The notes under the pieces were generated by a model. It did not search any database, was not told where the DNA came from, and saw only the letters and a program-made list of their open reading frames with translations. 64,000 nt of DNA, taken from the NCBI RefSeq assembly GCF_001673315.1, contig NZ_LZLQ01000015.1, positions 124,001 to 188,000 on the forward strand. Direction: 5' to 3'. Every line of letters starts with the position of its first letter. Position 1 is the stretch's first letter. The stretch comes from Mycobacterium asiaticum. Its GTDB lineage: Bacteria; Actinomycetota; Actinomycetes; Mycobacteriales; Mycobacteriaceae. A program made the translations under genes and the position numbers. Shown in pieces: positions 1 through 8,615 of the stretch.

Positions 1-821
1 TCGGCCATTGAGCCGACGAGCATGCCTGTGGTGACTTTGAATTTCACGATGTCTTCCCAGAAGCTCGTCAAAGCGAACCGCGATCTCATGACAACTTGTC
101 CGCCAACCATTGCCGCGTTGTACGGAATCGATTTCGAGCCGAAATGCGCGTGCGACGTCGTGCAGTAGAAAATGTCGGCAGACGTGAGGTCCTCGATCGG
201 AAAAGTCCCCGAATTGATGGAGTGCAGCTGACCCCACGGCAACCGGACTGCCTTAGACGGCCCAGTGGTCCCGGACGTATAAGTGATACAGGCGATGTCG
301 TGAAATTTCGGCACACTGATTCGATCACGCGCGGCAGCTATGTCGACATTCACAGTCGCCGTGCGTGTGATGCCAGGCAGAGACGAGCTCTGTTCGGAAA
401 CGTATCCGTCTCCGTCCAGCACAAGGACGCGGTTGACAGTCGACAAGTCTGCGCCGACAGCCTCGACCACGTTCACGTACTTGGGTGCCACAACGAGTAA
501 CTCAGGAGCGCAGTTGTTGATGGCGTAGGCGAGCATGCGCCCGCGAAACTCCGGATTGGTTGCCGCATCGATCGCGCCTATGCTGGCGAGCCCGAGCCAG
601 ACGGCCACAGAATCCAGGCCCGCGTCGAGGATTGTGACAACCACGTCGCCGCGCTTCACACCGAGTGCGAGGAAACGTGCCGCCCATTCTTCGACCGACG
701 ACTGCAGTTGACTCCACGTCGCCGACAGGCCGTCGACGGTCCAGATGAAGACGCGGTGGGGCTCCTCGGTCGCCATCCGTTTCACGATGGCGGGCAGCGT
801 TTCCGCTGAGGGTGGAATCAC
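1..821 (-). CDS. ATP-dependent acyl-CoA ligase (AMP-binding family), 3' part missing at window edge
   Basis: An open frame of 273 codons runs off the left edge without a stop. The visible part is the N-terminal half of an AMP-forming acyl-CoA ligase, the ANL family that adenylates a carboxylic acid and transfers it to CoA. The phosphate-binding signature YTSGTTGPSK lies at about residues 181-190. The C-terminal lid and catalytic Lys lie outside the window. The start is GTG at 821: it overlaps the stop of the upstream NTF2-fold gene by four bases (GTGA), so the two are probably translationally coupled. It is the last visible gene of a left-pointing catabolic operon that begins near 4289. The family is clear; the substrate is not. 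Confidence 0.88.
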   Translation of the reverse strand, partial: MIPPSAETLPAIVKRMATEEPHRVFIWTVDGLSATWSQLQSSVEEWAARFLALGVKRGDVVVTILDAGLDSVAVWLGLASIGAIDAATNPEFRGRMLAYAINNCAPELLVVAPKYVNVVEAVGADLSTVNRVLVLDGDGYVSEQSSSLPGITRTATVNVDIAAARDRISVPKFHDIACITYTSGTTGPSKAVRLPWGQLHSINSGTFPIEDLTSADIFYCTTSHAHFGSKSIPYNAAMVGGQVVMRSRFALTSFWEDIVKFKVTTGMLVGSMA

Positions 822-1186
822 GCGTACTTCCAGAACGCGCGCATTTTTGAGATCTTTCCGCTGTCGTCAAATGTGAAGTGATCGACGAGTGGGCCTACGT
901 GTTGCATCGCGCCCTCACGTGTCACCACACCCTGCAAGATGGCGATGGCCTCGTTACCGCAGACAATGATGTCGCGCTCGAGCCAGAGCTTCATCGGAGA
1001 AAGGTCGGTGACCAGCTTCCAGAACTCCGTACGCAGCGTGTCGATACCGGTGTATGTATCCACCCCCACCGGGTCTTCCAGAACGGTGTCGTCAGCCCAT
1101 AGCGCCAGCCAGCCTTCCTGGTCGTGGTCGCTGAGGGTGTCGCAATGCGCTTTGATTGCCGCGGTGATTGCATTGGCGTCCGGCAT
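818..1186 (-). CDS. SnoaL/NTF2-like fold protein (ketosteroid-isomerase-like)
   Basis: A 122-residue protein with the length and pattern of the NTF2-like/SnoaL superfamily: an N-terminal helical pair (HCDTLSDHD), the LWADDTVLEDPVG strand typical of ketosteroid-isomerase-like members, and a C-terminal sheet ending FTFDDSGKISKMRAFW. Members of this fold act as isomerases, dehydratases or small hydrolases, so the reaction cannot be read from the fold alone. A good ribosome site (AGAAGGGAAG) precedes the ATG at 1186. It sits between an enoyl-CoA hydratase homologue and an acyl-CoA ligase and overlaps the latter by four bases, which argues for a role in the same CoA-thioester or ring-acid pathway. 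Confidence 0.85.
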   Translation of the reverse strand: MPDANAITAAIKAHCDTLSDHDQEGWLALWADDTVLEDPVGVDTYTGIDTLRTEFWKLVTDLSPMKLWLERDIIVCGNEAIAILQGVVTREGAMQHVGPLVDHFTFDDSGKISKMRAFWKYA

Positions 1187-1232
1187 TCCGCTTCCCTTCT
1201 AGAATCTCTCGATCGGTGTTGCGTTCAGGGCT

Positions 1233-2087
1233 TCACACTTTGCTTACTTCATCGTCCCAACCTGTATCGCGTTCTCGTACAGCGGCTCTCACGCCCTTCT
1301 CGTATATCAGTCGGAGATGTTGCTCCTTGGCGACTGCTGCTTGCGCGCTAGGAAGGTACGGATCTCGACCCACGTCGACCATGGCCGAGAGTCCCGCGGC
1401 CTCGTAGAGGCGATGCGTGCCGCGCTTATTGGCGACGAGATCACCTGTTTCCATCCGAGCTATCTGCTCCGCGAAGCGCATCGCCATGTCTTCTTCTTCG
1501 CCAACCGGAACCACCCTGTTGACGTAGAACAGTCGATGCGCGGTCTCGGCGTCCAGCCAACCCCCGGTCATCCACAGCTGCTTCATGACGCGGATAGGAA
1601 AGTGGAAGGGCATCAGCGCGTACGGGCCGTAGGGAGGGCCGACACCGACACGAGATTCCTCCCAGCTGAATCGCGAATTATCAGCTGCGATGACCACGTC
1701 AGCGGCCAACAGGAACGTATTTGCGTGGGGTCCCACGAAGCCCTTGGCGGCGACAACAAGACCTTTCCTGAAGCGCCACGGCGGCAGCAGATCGCCGGTG
1801 TGGACCCAATACTTGTCTTCGATCGTCGCCGGGTGTTGGCCGCCAATGGTTTCGGCGGCGACCTGGGCAATGTCATGGCCAGAGGAGAAGTTCGGGCCTT
1901 CCGCTGTCAGCACGACACACTTGACATCGTCCATGCGGTCACAATCGGCGAGTACCGCATAGAACTCCTTTTCCATCACGCTGTTGATGGCGTTCATCTT
2001 CTCGGGCCGGTTCAAACGCACAGTCACGATGCTCGCGTGCCGCTGCACCTTGAGGCACGTCAGGCCAGCCCAATCCGCTTCAGGCAA
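1233..2087 (-). CDS. Enoyl-CoA hydratase/isomerase (crotonase) family protein
   Basis: A 284-residue crotonase-fold protein. It has the RLNRPEKMNAI N-terminal signature, the first oxyanion-hole segment FSSGHDI, and the second segment FVGPHANTFLLAADVVIA followed by FSWEESRVGVGPP. In classical hydratases two glutamates are catalytic. The second (WEES) is present, but the first falls on the Asn of GPHAN and is therefore replaced, so a plain hydratase reaction is doubtful and an isomerase, hydrolase or specialised lyase role is possible. The start is TTG at 2087, preceded by GAGGAG at 7-8 bases. It follows the acyl-CoA dehydrogenase gene by 47 bases in the same operon. Confidence 0.85.
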   Translation of the reverse strand: MPEADWAGLTCLKVQRHASIVTVRLNRPEKMNAINSVMEKEFYAVLADCDRMDDVKCVVLTAEGPNFSSGHDIAQVAAETIGGQHPATIEDKYWVHTGDLLPPWRFRKGLVVAAKGFVGPHANTFLLAADVVIAADNSRFSWEESRVGVGPPYGPYALMPFHFPIRVMKQLWMTGGWLDAETAHRLFYVNRVVPVGEEEDMAMRFAEQIARMETGDLVANKRGTHRLYEAAGLSAMVDVGRDPYLPSAQAAVAKEQHLRLIYEKGVRAAVRERDTGWDDEVSKV

Positions 2088-2134
2088 AACGCGTCTCCTC
2101 TATGTTCGTGCCCTTTCTGGCCATGGCCACGGTG

Positions 2135-3307
2135 CTAAGCACGCGGGAGGCCCAGAACTTGTTGGGCGATGATGTTTCGTTGAATTTCAGAGGTGCCGCC
2201 GGCGATGGTCGCCGCGATGCCTCGGGTGTAGCGCTCGAAACTGCTCGCGAAATACTCGTCGTAGTTCATGTGTTCGTATCGACCGGTCACCGGATGCAAC
2301 AGACCTTCGATGCCCGCCGTTTCCAAAACGACATCGGCTGCGCGCCTTTCGGCCTCAGAGCCGAACAACTTCAGCACCGACACCGAGGCCGTGTCTTCCT
2401 TGCCGCGTGCAGCGCGAGCCAGGGCTGCGGACCCCATCGCGCGCAACGCGTGATAGTCCATAATCATCGACGCGTATTTGTCCAGCTCGACCGGTGTGCG
2501 CGGCCGGCAGTCCGCGATCAGATTGTCGATCCGGTCGGCGAACAGCAGCCACATCATCGTCCGCTCCTGCCCGAGCGACCCATTGATCACCCGCCAGCCT
2601 TGATTTAGCTCGCCCACAAGGTTTTCCGCCGGAACACGCACATCGGCGAAGAAGACCTCGTTGAAGTCGAGGTTGTCCTGACTGGCGACGTCGGCAAAAG
2701 GACGGCACTCGACCCCTTCGGTATCCCTAGGGACCACCAAGGCAGAGATCCCCTTGTGCTTGGGGGCTTCGGGATCGGTGCGAACAAACGTGAGCAGGTA
2801 ATCCGCGTGGTGCGCGCCCGAGGTCCACACTTTCTGACCGTTGATGACGAACTCGTCGCCGTCACGGACAGCTCTCGTGCTGAGCGACGCGAGATCAGAG
2901 CCCGCGTTCGGTTCGCTCATACCCAACGACGCGGTCATCTCACCACGCAGTACCGGTATCGCCCATCGCTGCTGCTGCTCTTCAGAACCAAACGAGATTA
3001 GCGACGTCGCGATGATGTTCACGCCCTGCGGGTTGAAGCTGTGGTAGATCCTGCGTCTGCATAATTCGTCGAGATGCACGAATTGCTGTAGCACACTGGC
3101 GTTTCGGCCGCCGAACTCTGGTCGCTGGGCGGGCAGCAACCAACCGTTGTCGAACAGCAGACGTTGCCAGTCTCTGGCCCACTGAGGCATATGAGAGACC
3201 GACTGCGGGCGCTCTAGCGTGTCGGACTCGTTGGGCAGGTTTTCGTCGAGGAATGCCGAGAACTCGGCGCGAAAGGCCTCGACGTCCTCATCAAAAGTCA
3301 GCTGCAC
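2135..3307 (-). CDS. Acyl-CoA dehydrogenase, larger subunit of a likely heteromeric pair
   Basis: A 390-residue acyl-CoA dehydrogenase with the usual order: N-terminal helical domain, FAD/substrate segment MSEPNAGSDLA, INGQKVWTSGA beta domain, and C-terminal helical domain ending IAGGTSEIQRNIIAQQVLG. A longer reading frame exists upstream, but the GTG at 3307 follows AAGGGAG with good spacing and gives the expected family N-terminus. This start overlaps the upstream, smaller dehydrogenase gene by 17 bases. Adjacent large and small FadE genes in mycobacteria often form alpha2beta2 enzymes acting on steroid side-chain or ring CoA esters; that assembly is an inference here. This subunit has the better-conserved FAD-binding features. 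Confidence 0.9.
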   Translation of the reverse strand: MQLTFDEDVEAFRAEFSAFLDENLPNESDTLERPQSVSHMPQWARDWQRLLFDNGWLLPAQRPEFGGRNASVLQQFVHLDELCRRRIYHSFNPQGVNIIATSLISFGSEEQQQRWAIPVLRGEMTASLGMSEPNAGSDLASLSTRAVRDGDEFVINGQKVWTSGAHHADYLLTFVRTDPEAPKHKGISALVVPRDTEGVECRPFADVASQDNLDFNEVFFADVRVPAENLVGELNQGWRVINGSLGQERTMMWLLFADRIDNLIADCRPRTPVELDKYASMIMDYHALRAMGSAALARAARGKEDTASVSVLKLFGSEAERRAADVVLETAGIEGLLHPVTGRYEHMNYDEYFASSFERYTRGIAATIAGGTSEIQRNIIAQQVLGLPRA

Positions 3308-4289
3308 GGTACTCCCTTGCGATGACCGCACGATGCTCCGCGGCGCTGCCGAGCATGAGTTCGCCCGCCCTCGCCCGTTTGACGGCGAATTGCAGGTCGT
3401 TCTCCCACGTGAGACCCATAGCGCCGAAACACTGCATACCGTGGCTGACAACATGCGACTGCGCTTCTCCTGCAGCAGCTTTCGCCATCGACGAGACCAG
3501 GCGACGCCTCGGATCGTCGGCTGCGATGGTCAGCGCGGCGAAGTACGCCAGCGCACGTGCGCGCGCGATGAGGACATGCATGTCGGCGGCCTTGTGCTGA
3601 ATGGCTTGGAACGACCCGATAGCCACGCCGAACTGGTGGCGCTCTTTGACGTGTTGGAGGACCATGTCAAGAATCCGCTGGCAGGCGCCAACGGTATGGA
3701 TGGCCATTCCGGTGACTGCAATCTGCCTGGCGCGCTCCGTATCGGTGACTATTCGGTCCCCTTCGCCCACCTCGACTCCGTCGAACATCAGGTCGACCAC
3801 GTGGAGCACGGGGTCGAATACGGCCGCGCGCCGGGCCGTCACCCTATCGCGGTCGGCAATGAAGACCCCCGCCTCCGTGACGACCGCAATGTGCTGCGCC
3901 CGGTCTGCGTCGAGCACGAAACGGGAAATGCCGTCGAGCACCCAACCAACGCCCTTGCGGCAAGCGGACACACCGCTATAGACCGCAGCGCCGGATTTCT
4001 GCGGATCCAGTCGGTCGCCTACCAGAGGCGCGAATTGCGTTGTGGTGGCCAGGAAGGGGGTTGGGTCAGTGGCTCGCCCGAGCTCTTCGAGAACCAGAGC
4101 CAGTTCGACAAAGGATTCCGCGCCCCGCAAATCCGTCCAGCCCTCGCCGCGGTACCACTGCCACAGGCCGTCGTCATCGTCGCTGCCCTGTGCGACCGCC
4201 CGCACGAGGGACGGCGGGCACTGTTTGGCGACCGCCTCCTCGACCGTCTGCCTCCAGAGGCGCTGGTCGTCATCGAGCTCTAGAAGCAC
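3291..4289 (-). CDS. Acyl-CoA dehydrogenase, small divergent subunit
   Basis: A 332-residue divergent acyl-CoA dehydrogenase, first gene of the left-pointing operon. Recognisable parts are LALVLEELGRATDPTPFLAT in the N-terminal domain and the C-terminal four-helix block with ERHQFGVAIGSFQAIQHKAADM and HGMQCFGAMGLTWENDL. The middle domain is reduced (FVLDADRAQHIAVVTEAGV), which is typical of the second subunit in heteromeric mycobacterial dehydrogenases. The start is GTG at 4289; no ATG fits, and its ribosome site is weak. A plausible sigma-A promoter lies 32-61 bases upstream. Known families of this architecture work as obligate partners of the neighbouring larger FadE. Confidence 0.85.
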   Translation of the reverse strand: MLLELDDDQRLWRQTVEEAVAKQCPPSLVRAVAQGSDDDDGLWQWYRGEGWTDLRGAESFVELALVLEELGRATDPTPFLATTTQFAPLVGDRLDPQKSGAAVYSGVSACRKGVGWVLDGISRFVLDADRAQHIAVVTEAGVFIADRDRVTARRAAVFDPVLHVVDLMFDGVEVGEGDRIVTDTERARQIAVTGMAIHTVGACQRILDMVLQHVKERHQFGVAIGSFQAIQHKAADMHVLIARARALAYFAALTIAADDPRRRLVSSMAKAAAGEAQSHVVSHGMQCFGAMGLTWENDLQFAVKRARAGELMLGSAAEHRAVIAREYRAADF

Positions 4290-4320
4290 TGGAGTCCCAT
4301 CTTCGTCGCAGCTGCAGACG

Positions 4321-4350
4321 AGAATACCGTTCTCATTATTTGTAAGTCAA
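4321..4350 (-). promoter_or_regulatory. Predicted sigma-A promoter of the left-pointing catabolic operon
   Basis: On the minus strand TTGACT (4350-4345) is followed after 18 bases by TATTCT (4326-4321). The predicted start of transcription is near 4314, about 25 bases before the GTG of the small dehydrogenase. A second TTGACA on the plus strand at 4363-4368 points towards the hotdog gene, but its -10 is poor. This AT-richer 250-base stretch is the only divergent control region between the two arms of the locus. Confidence 0.5.
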
Positions 4351-4543
4351 CGTGCGCAGATATTGACAATTGATATGCGCTGATAGCAGCATCCAAGCTT
4401 GACGATTGTTTTCGAGGAGAGACGACGAGTCAGTACCCCCACGGTGATGAGCAGGTACTCGCACCAGCTCGCAGGTAACCCGGCACTCGAATGAAGGGCC
4501 GCAATTCCAGCGCCCATACCCACCGTCGAAGCAGGAGATCATG

Positions 4544-5743
4544 ATGGCCAGCAAGTCCACCTTCAACCCGTCGCCGGTCGAGCTCGACTTGTCCGACGTC
4601 GATCACCGGGTGGGGAAGCCCATTGGCGGCGGCCAACTGTGGGACCCGTGCAGTTCCTCTGACATTCGTCGATGGGTGATGGCGATGGACTACCCCAACC
4701 CGATTCACTGGAATGAACAGTTTGCTCGCTCGTCCAAGTTCGGCGGCTTGATCGCTCCGCAGTCCATCGCGGTCGCGCTCGACTATGGACACGGCGCGGC
4801 GCCGGCATGCGTCGGGCACATTCCGAACAGCCATCTCATTTTCGGTGGCGAGGAGTGGTGGTTTTACGGCTGTCCGGTGCGTCCGGGAGACAAACTGTTC
4901 CAGGAACGACGGTTTCACGATTACAAAGTGGTCGAAACCAAATTTGCGGGGCCCACCATGTTTTCGCGCGGCGACACTGTCCACCGGAACCAGAACGGCG
5001 TTCTGGTCGCCCGCGAGCGATCGACCGCGATCCGCTACCTGTACGAAGAAGCGGTGCGGCGGGGGATGTTCGAGAGCCAACTCGGCGAAGTCAAACGATG
5101 GTCGCAACTCGAGTTGGAAGAAATTGATGCGCTTCGCCGCTCTTGGCTGGAGTCGAATCGGCTCGGCGTCTCGCCGCATTTCGACGAAGTCAAGGTCGGC
5201 GATACACTGCCGCGCCGCGTCATCGGTCCGCACAGCATAGCCAGCTTCACTACCGAGTACCGCGCATTTGTCTTCAATATCTGGGGCAGCTTCGAGTGGG
5301 TAGCGCCGCCCGATGTCGATGATCCGTGGGTCTATCAAAATCCAGGCTTCGGAAAGGATTTCGCGTTCGACGAGGAGGACGCTTTCATCGATCCCCGCAA
5401 GCGCGACGGACTCTATCTCGGGCCGTCGCGGGGTCACATCGACGCCGACAGAGCGAGCGAAGTGGGCATGGCGCGCGCATACGGCTACGGCGCGACGATG
5501 GGCGCGTGGTGCACTGACTATCTCGCCTATTGGGCGGGCCACGATGGCATGGTTCGTCACAGTAAAGCCGATTTCCGCGGACCCGCGTTCGAGGGTGACG
5601 TAACGTACTTCGACGCCGAAATCATCGGCAAAGAAGCCGAGTCAGCATGGGGCGTGCCCATCGTTAAAGTGCAACTCCACCTGACCAATCAAAACGGCGA
5701 AGAACTCGTGAAGTGCGTGGCCGAGATCGAGCTGCAGGCGTGA
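4544..5743 (+). CDS. Double-hotdog MaoC-like / FAS1-like dehydratase (enoyl-CoA hydratase 2 type)
   Basis: A 399-residue protein with two hotdog halves. The N-terminal half carries the hydratase-2 signature MDYPNPIHW, which supplies the catalytic Asp and His (about residues 49 and 55). The C-terminal half begins near HFDEVKVGDTLPRRVIGPHSIA and is FAS1-like-dehydratase related. Two ATGs are available, at 4541 and 4544; the AGGAG at 4533-4537 suits the second one. The enzyme should hydrate a 2-enoyl-CoA, complementing the diverged crotonase in the opposite operon. It overlaps the next gene by four bases (GTGA), so hydratase and ligase are coupled. Confidence 0.85.
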   Translation: MASKSTFNPSPVELDLSDVDHRVGKPIGGGQLWDPCSSSDIRRWVMAMDYPNPIHWNEQFARSSKFGGLIAPQSIAVALDYGHGAAPACVGHIPNSHLIFGGEEWWFYGCPVRPGDKLFQERRFHDYKVVETKFAGPTMFSRGDTVHRNQNGVLVARERSTAIRYLYEEAVRRGMFESQLGEVKRWSQLELEEIDALRRSWLESNRLGVSPHFDEVKVGDTLPRRVIGPHSIASFTTEYRAFVFNIWGSFEWVAPPDVDDPWVYQNPGFGKDFAFDEEDAFIDPRKRDGLYLGPSRGHIDADRASEVGMARAYGYGATMGAWCTDYLAYWAGHDGMVRHSKADFRGPAFEGDVTYFDAEIIGKEAESAWGVPIVKVQLHLTNQNGEELVKCVAEIELQA

Positions 5744-7461
5744 CGAAAACTTTGACACGGGATTCTGAAGCGGGTGAGCCACTTTCGCTGGTGTCGGGCC
5801 CGTTGCTGCGTGACGAGCCCGGTCTCGGGACGCTTACGCTGCCTGGCTTTCTGCGCGACGTGACGACGATGTACCGCGACCGGGAAGCGCTCGTTTTTCC
5901 TTCAGCCGAGACATGTACCCACTGGACCTACGCCGAACTTTGGGAACGAGCCGTCGAAGTAGCGCGCGCGCTTCGCGCGGTCGGGGTTGGCAAAGACACT
6001 CGGGTCGGCGTCTTGATGACCAACCGGCCTGAATGGCTCTCGGCGTTCTTCGGTATATCCCTCGCCGGGGGTGTGGCTGTCACACTCAGCACGTTCTCAA
6101 CGGTTGCAGAGCTCGAATACTTGCTCAGTGCGTCCAGCGTCGCGGTGCTGTTGTTCGAGCGAATGGTGCTCAAGACAGACTTCGCAGGGGCGTTGTCAGA
6201 GTTGGTTCCCGAGATAACGACGACTGCTCCCGGAGCACTGCAATCCGAGAAATTGCCTTTCCTTCGTTACCTCGCAACTGTCGGCGATTCGACGCCGGGC
6301 ATCGATTCCTGGGAGGACTTCGTGCGTCGCGGCCGAAAAGTCCCGCACGAAATCATCAGAGCGACAGCCGAATCGACGCGCCCGAGCGACGTCGGAGTGC
6401 TGTTCTTCTCGTCCGGCACGACGAGCAAACCAAAAGGAATTTTCAGCGCACACCGCGGTGTCACGATCCAAATGTGGCGATTCCGGCGAGTGTGCTGCTT
6501 CGAGCCGGACGACTACCTTCGATGCTGGTCGGCAAACGGCTATTTCTGGTCCGGGAACTTTGTGATGTCGTTGGGGGCCACGCTCGCCGCGGGCGGGAGC
6601 CTGGTGTTGCAGTCGACGTTCGATGCCGTTGCGGCGCTTGAACTGATGGCAGCCGAGCGCGTCAACTATCCCTTCGCGTGGCCCCACCAGTGGGCGCAGA
6701 TCGAGACGGCTCCCAATTGGTTATCCGTGGACCTCAGCAGCATGAAGTTCGCTGACGTCAAGACGCCAATCGCCAACCATCCAACGGTCCATCGTGAATG
6801 GCATCTGCCCGACCATGCGTACGGCAACACCGAAATGTTCACGATTTCGACCATTTTCGAGTTGAACGCACCCCGCGAGGTGCACGCCGACAGTTGGGGT
6901 GTGCCGCTACCCGGTGTCACCGTCAAAATTGTCGATCCGATCAGCCAAGTGATGCTGCCGCGCGGCGAAGCGGGCGAAATCTGCGTCAAAGGTCCGACAC
7001 TCATGCTTGGTTACCTCGGCATCCCGATAGACGAGACACTGGATGCGGAGGGGTTCTTCCATACGGGCGACAGCGGCCATCTAGACGAGATCGGCCGACT
7101 GTACTGGGAAGGAAGATTGACAGACGTCATCAAAACGGGTGGAGCGAATGTCTCACCGCTCGAAGTCGACGACGCGCTCGGGAAGCATCCCGATGTCAAG
7201 GTGACGAAAACAGTCGGGTTGCCACATCCGACGCTCGGCGAGATCGTCGTCGCCTGTGTCGTGCCGCGCGAAGGCGTAGATCTGGGTGCGGAGGCGGTTC
7301 GCGAGTACCTGCGCGAACGGCTGGCCAGCTACAAAGTGCCCCGGCACGTGCTCTTCTTCCGCGACACCGACATAACCCTCACCGGCAGCGACAAAATCAA
7401 GGCCGATCAGCTTCGCGATCTGGCCATCTCGCGGCTGTCCAAATCGGCAGCAGCGCAATAA
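5740..7461 (+). CDS. Acyl-CoA synthetase (AMP-binding family, FadD-type)
   Basis: A 573-residue, complete AMP-forming acyl-CoA ligase. The ATP-phosphate motif FFSSGTTSKPKG, the YGNTEM segment, the HTGDSGHLDEIGRLYWEGR hinge region and a C-terminal catalytic-Lys motif (TGSDKIK) are all present. An upstream ATG exists at 5713, but the GTG at 5740 overlaps the hydratase stop as GTGA and gives a normal N-terminus. It probably activates the acid that enters the pathway, as the second ligase of the locus with the one at the left edge. The gene converges on a TetR regulator 14 bases downstream. Confidence 0.9.
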   Translation: MTKTLTRDSEAGEPLSLVSGPLLRDEPGLGTLTLPGFLRDVTTMYRDREALVFPSAETCTHWTYAELWERAVEVARALRAVGVGKDTRVGVLMTNRPEWLSAFFGISLAGGVAVTLSTFSTVAELEYLLSASSVAVLLFERMVLKTDFAGALSELVPEITTTAPGALQSEKLPFLRYLATVGDSTPGIDSWEDFVRRGRKVPHEIIRATAESTRPSDVGVLFFSSGTTSKPKGIFSAHRGVTIQMWRFRRVCCFEPDDYLRCWSANGYFWSGNFVMSLGATLAAGGSLVLQSTFDAVAALELMAAERVNYPFAWPHQWAQIETAPNWLSVDLSSMKFADVKTPIANHPTVHREWHLPDHAYGNTEMFTISTIFELNAPREVHADSWGVPLPGVTVKIVDPISQVMLPRGEAGEICVKGPTLMLGYLGIPIDETLDAEGFFHTGDSGHLDEIGRLYWEGRLTDVIKTGGANVSPLEVDDALGKHPDVKVTKTVGLPHPTLGEIVVACVVPREGVDLGAEAVREYLRERLASYKVPRHVLFFRDTDITLTGSDKIKADQLRDLAISRLSKSAAAQ

Positions 7462-7475
7462 TTCTCACTTGAATG

Positions 7476-8213
7476 TCACGAGCCCTGAGCTCTCTGCAGA
7501 CCGGCCGGCGGGTCACTACCGCGCAGGGCCGCCGAAGGCATGAGCGCTTGACGACACCAGGACCACACGACGTCCTCGGTCAGGCTGGCACCATCCAGCC
7601 CTTCGTGCAGCGCGTTGAACTGGCCGAAAGACGTCAGGGTGTAGCCCAGGAGCGAGGTCAACTGCGGCAACGAGAGATCGTTTCGAATCAGTCCCGCTTC
7701 GGAACATGCGGTCAGAATTTCCGTCAGCAGCTTTCGATGTGGCTCCCACACCTTGGCGAATGCCTCCGGATTGTCCAATTCGAGGCTCAGGTTATAGATC
7801 AGGACCAGCCGCCCGCCTACTTCTTGCGATGCCCCCGGGCGGGATAGGACGCCTCTGCACCATGCCTCCAGTTGCCCCATCGGGTCATCTGCGGCCTCGA
7901 CCTCGGCCCGGATCGCCTCGGTGTATTTCGCTGTGACGTCTTCGTAAAGCGCCAACAACAGCTCGTCCTTGCCGGCGAAGTGCTGATAAAACGTTCGCAG
8001 GCTGAGATTCGCCCGATCGGCGAGCGCCTGCAGGGTGAAACTCCCCGGGCCGGACTCTTGGACGAGCTCAAGAGCGGTGGCCATGAATTGGGTGGTGCGA
8101 GCGACTGCCCGCGCCCGCGCCTCGCCCAGTCGCCGCTCGATAGCCCGTTCTTGCCAGGTGCTGGCGACCTCGCCATTCCCACCCGCCTGGTTGGCCGCGT
8201 CTCCCGTTTTCAT
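7476..8213 (-). CDS. TetR/AcrR family transcriptional regulator
   Basis: A 245-residue regulator. The helix-turn-helix lies in FTLQALADRANLSLRTFYQHFAGKDELL (about residues 58-86), and the rest is the all-helical ligand-binding domain. Its position between the ligase/hydratase operon and the AcuI-like reductase makes it the probable local repressor, with an acyl-CoA or related compound as ligand (inference). The ATG at 8213 overlaps the stop of a small upstream frame by four bases (ATGA), so it may be translated from a two-gene message. No obvious long palindrome was found nearby; only a short ACTCT/AGAGT dyad at 8451-8473. Confidence 0.88.
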   Translation of the reverse strand: MKTGDAANQAGGNGEVASTWQERAIERRLGEARARAVARTTQFMATALELVQESGPGSFTLQALADRANLSLRTFYQHFAGKDELLLALYEDVTAKYTEAIRAEVEAADDPMGQLEAWCRGVLSRPGASQEVGGRLVLIYNLSLELDNPEAFAKVWEPHRKLLTEILTACSEAGLIRNDLSLPQLTSLLGYTLTSFGQFNALHEGLDGASLTEDVVWSWCRQALMPSAALRGSDPPAGLQRAQGS

Positions 8214-8410
8214 CGGCGACCATCCGATCCCGATTGGCCGCTGTATCGCGGTCGCGCACTGTCACGACCCAGTACGTCGACGCGAGCAACGGTGCGTCGT
8301 AGCGGCATATCGCCACCATATCCGTCTCGCGCTATCAATCCGTAGTGCGGACTGCCGGTCAGCGAGCAAGCGTTTGTCGCCCGGATTCGCGACATCTGGT
8401 CCGAGAACAT
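8210..8410 (-). CDS. Possible small leader protein upstream of tetR (66 aa)
   Basis: A 66-codon frame beginning MFSDQMSRIRATNAC, with AAGGAG at 8420-8415 (four bases from this ATG, one from a second ATG at 8413). Its stop overlaps the tetR start as ATGA. The ribosome site and the coupling are the evidence for translation. No family is recognised and the C-terminal half is low in recognisable structure. It may be a genuine small protein, a translational-coupling leader, or the remnant of an older gene. Confidence 0.4.
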   Translation of the reverse strand: MFSDQMSRIRATNACSLTGSPHYGLIARDGYGGDMPLRRTVARVDVLGRDSARPRYSGQSGSDGRR

Positions 8411-8615
8411 CATTCTCCTTTAGGGGGGATCATGCTCTTTGCAGCTGAAAACTCTATTTATCACTTTAAGAGTACGTGGGTTGGCAGAATCTGTTAAGCT
8501 CCCTACGGACCCTATCCGGCTGCATCTGGAATCGCGCCGCACTGAGGACAAGTCCTGGGGCTGTCCCGAGCGAGCCATCGTCGAGATCGACTCCTAGGAA
8601 AGAAGGTTCATTTTC

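Noticed and set aside
2135..3454. Longer N-terminus for the larger acyl-CoA dehydrogenase (start at 3454)
   Set aside because: The extra 49 residues are an antisense-like, Ser/Arg-rich stretch opposite the end of the neighbouring dehydrogenase; GTG 3307 has a good ribosome site and a family-like N-terminus.
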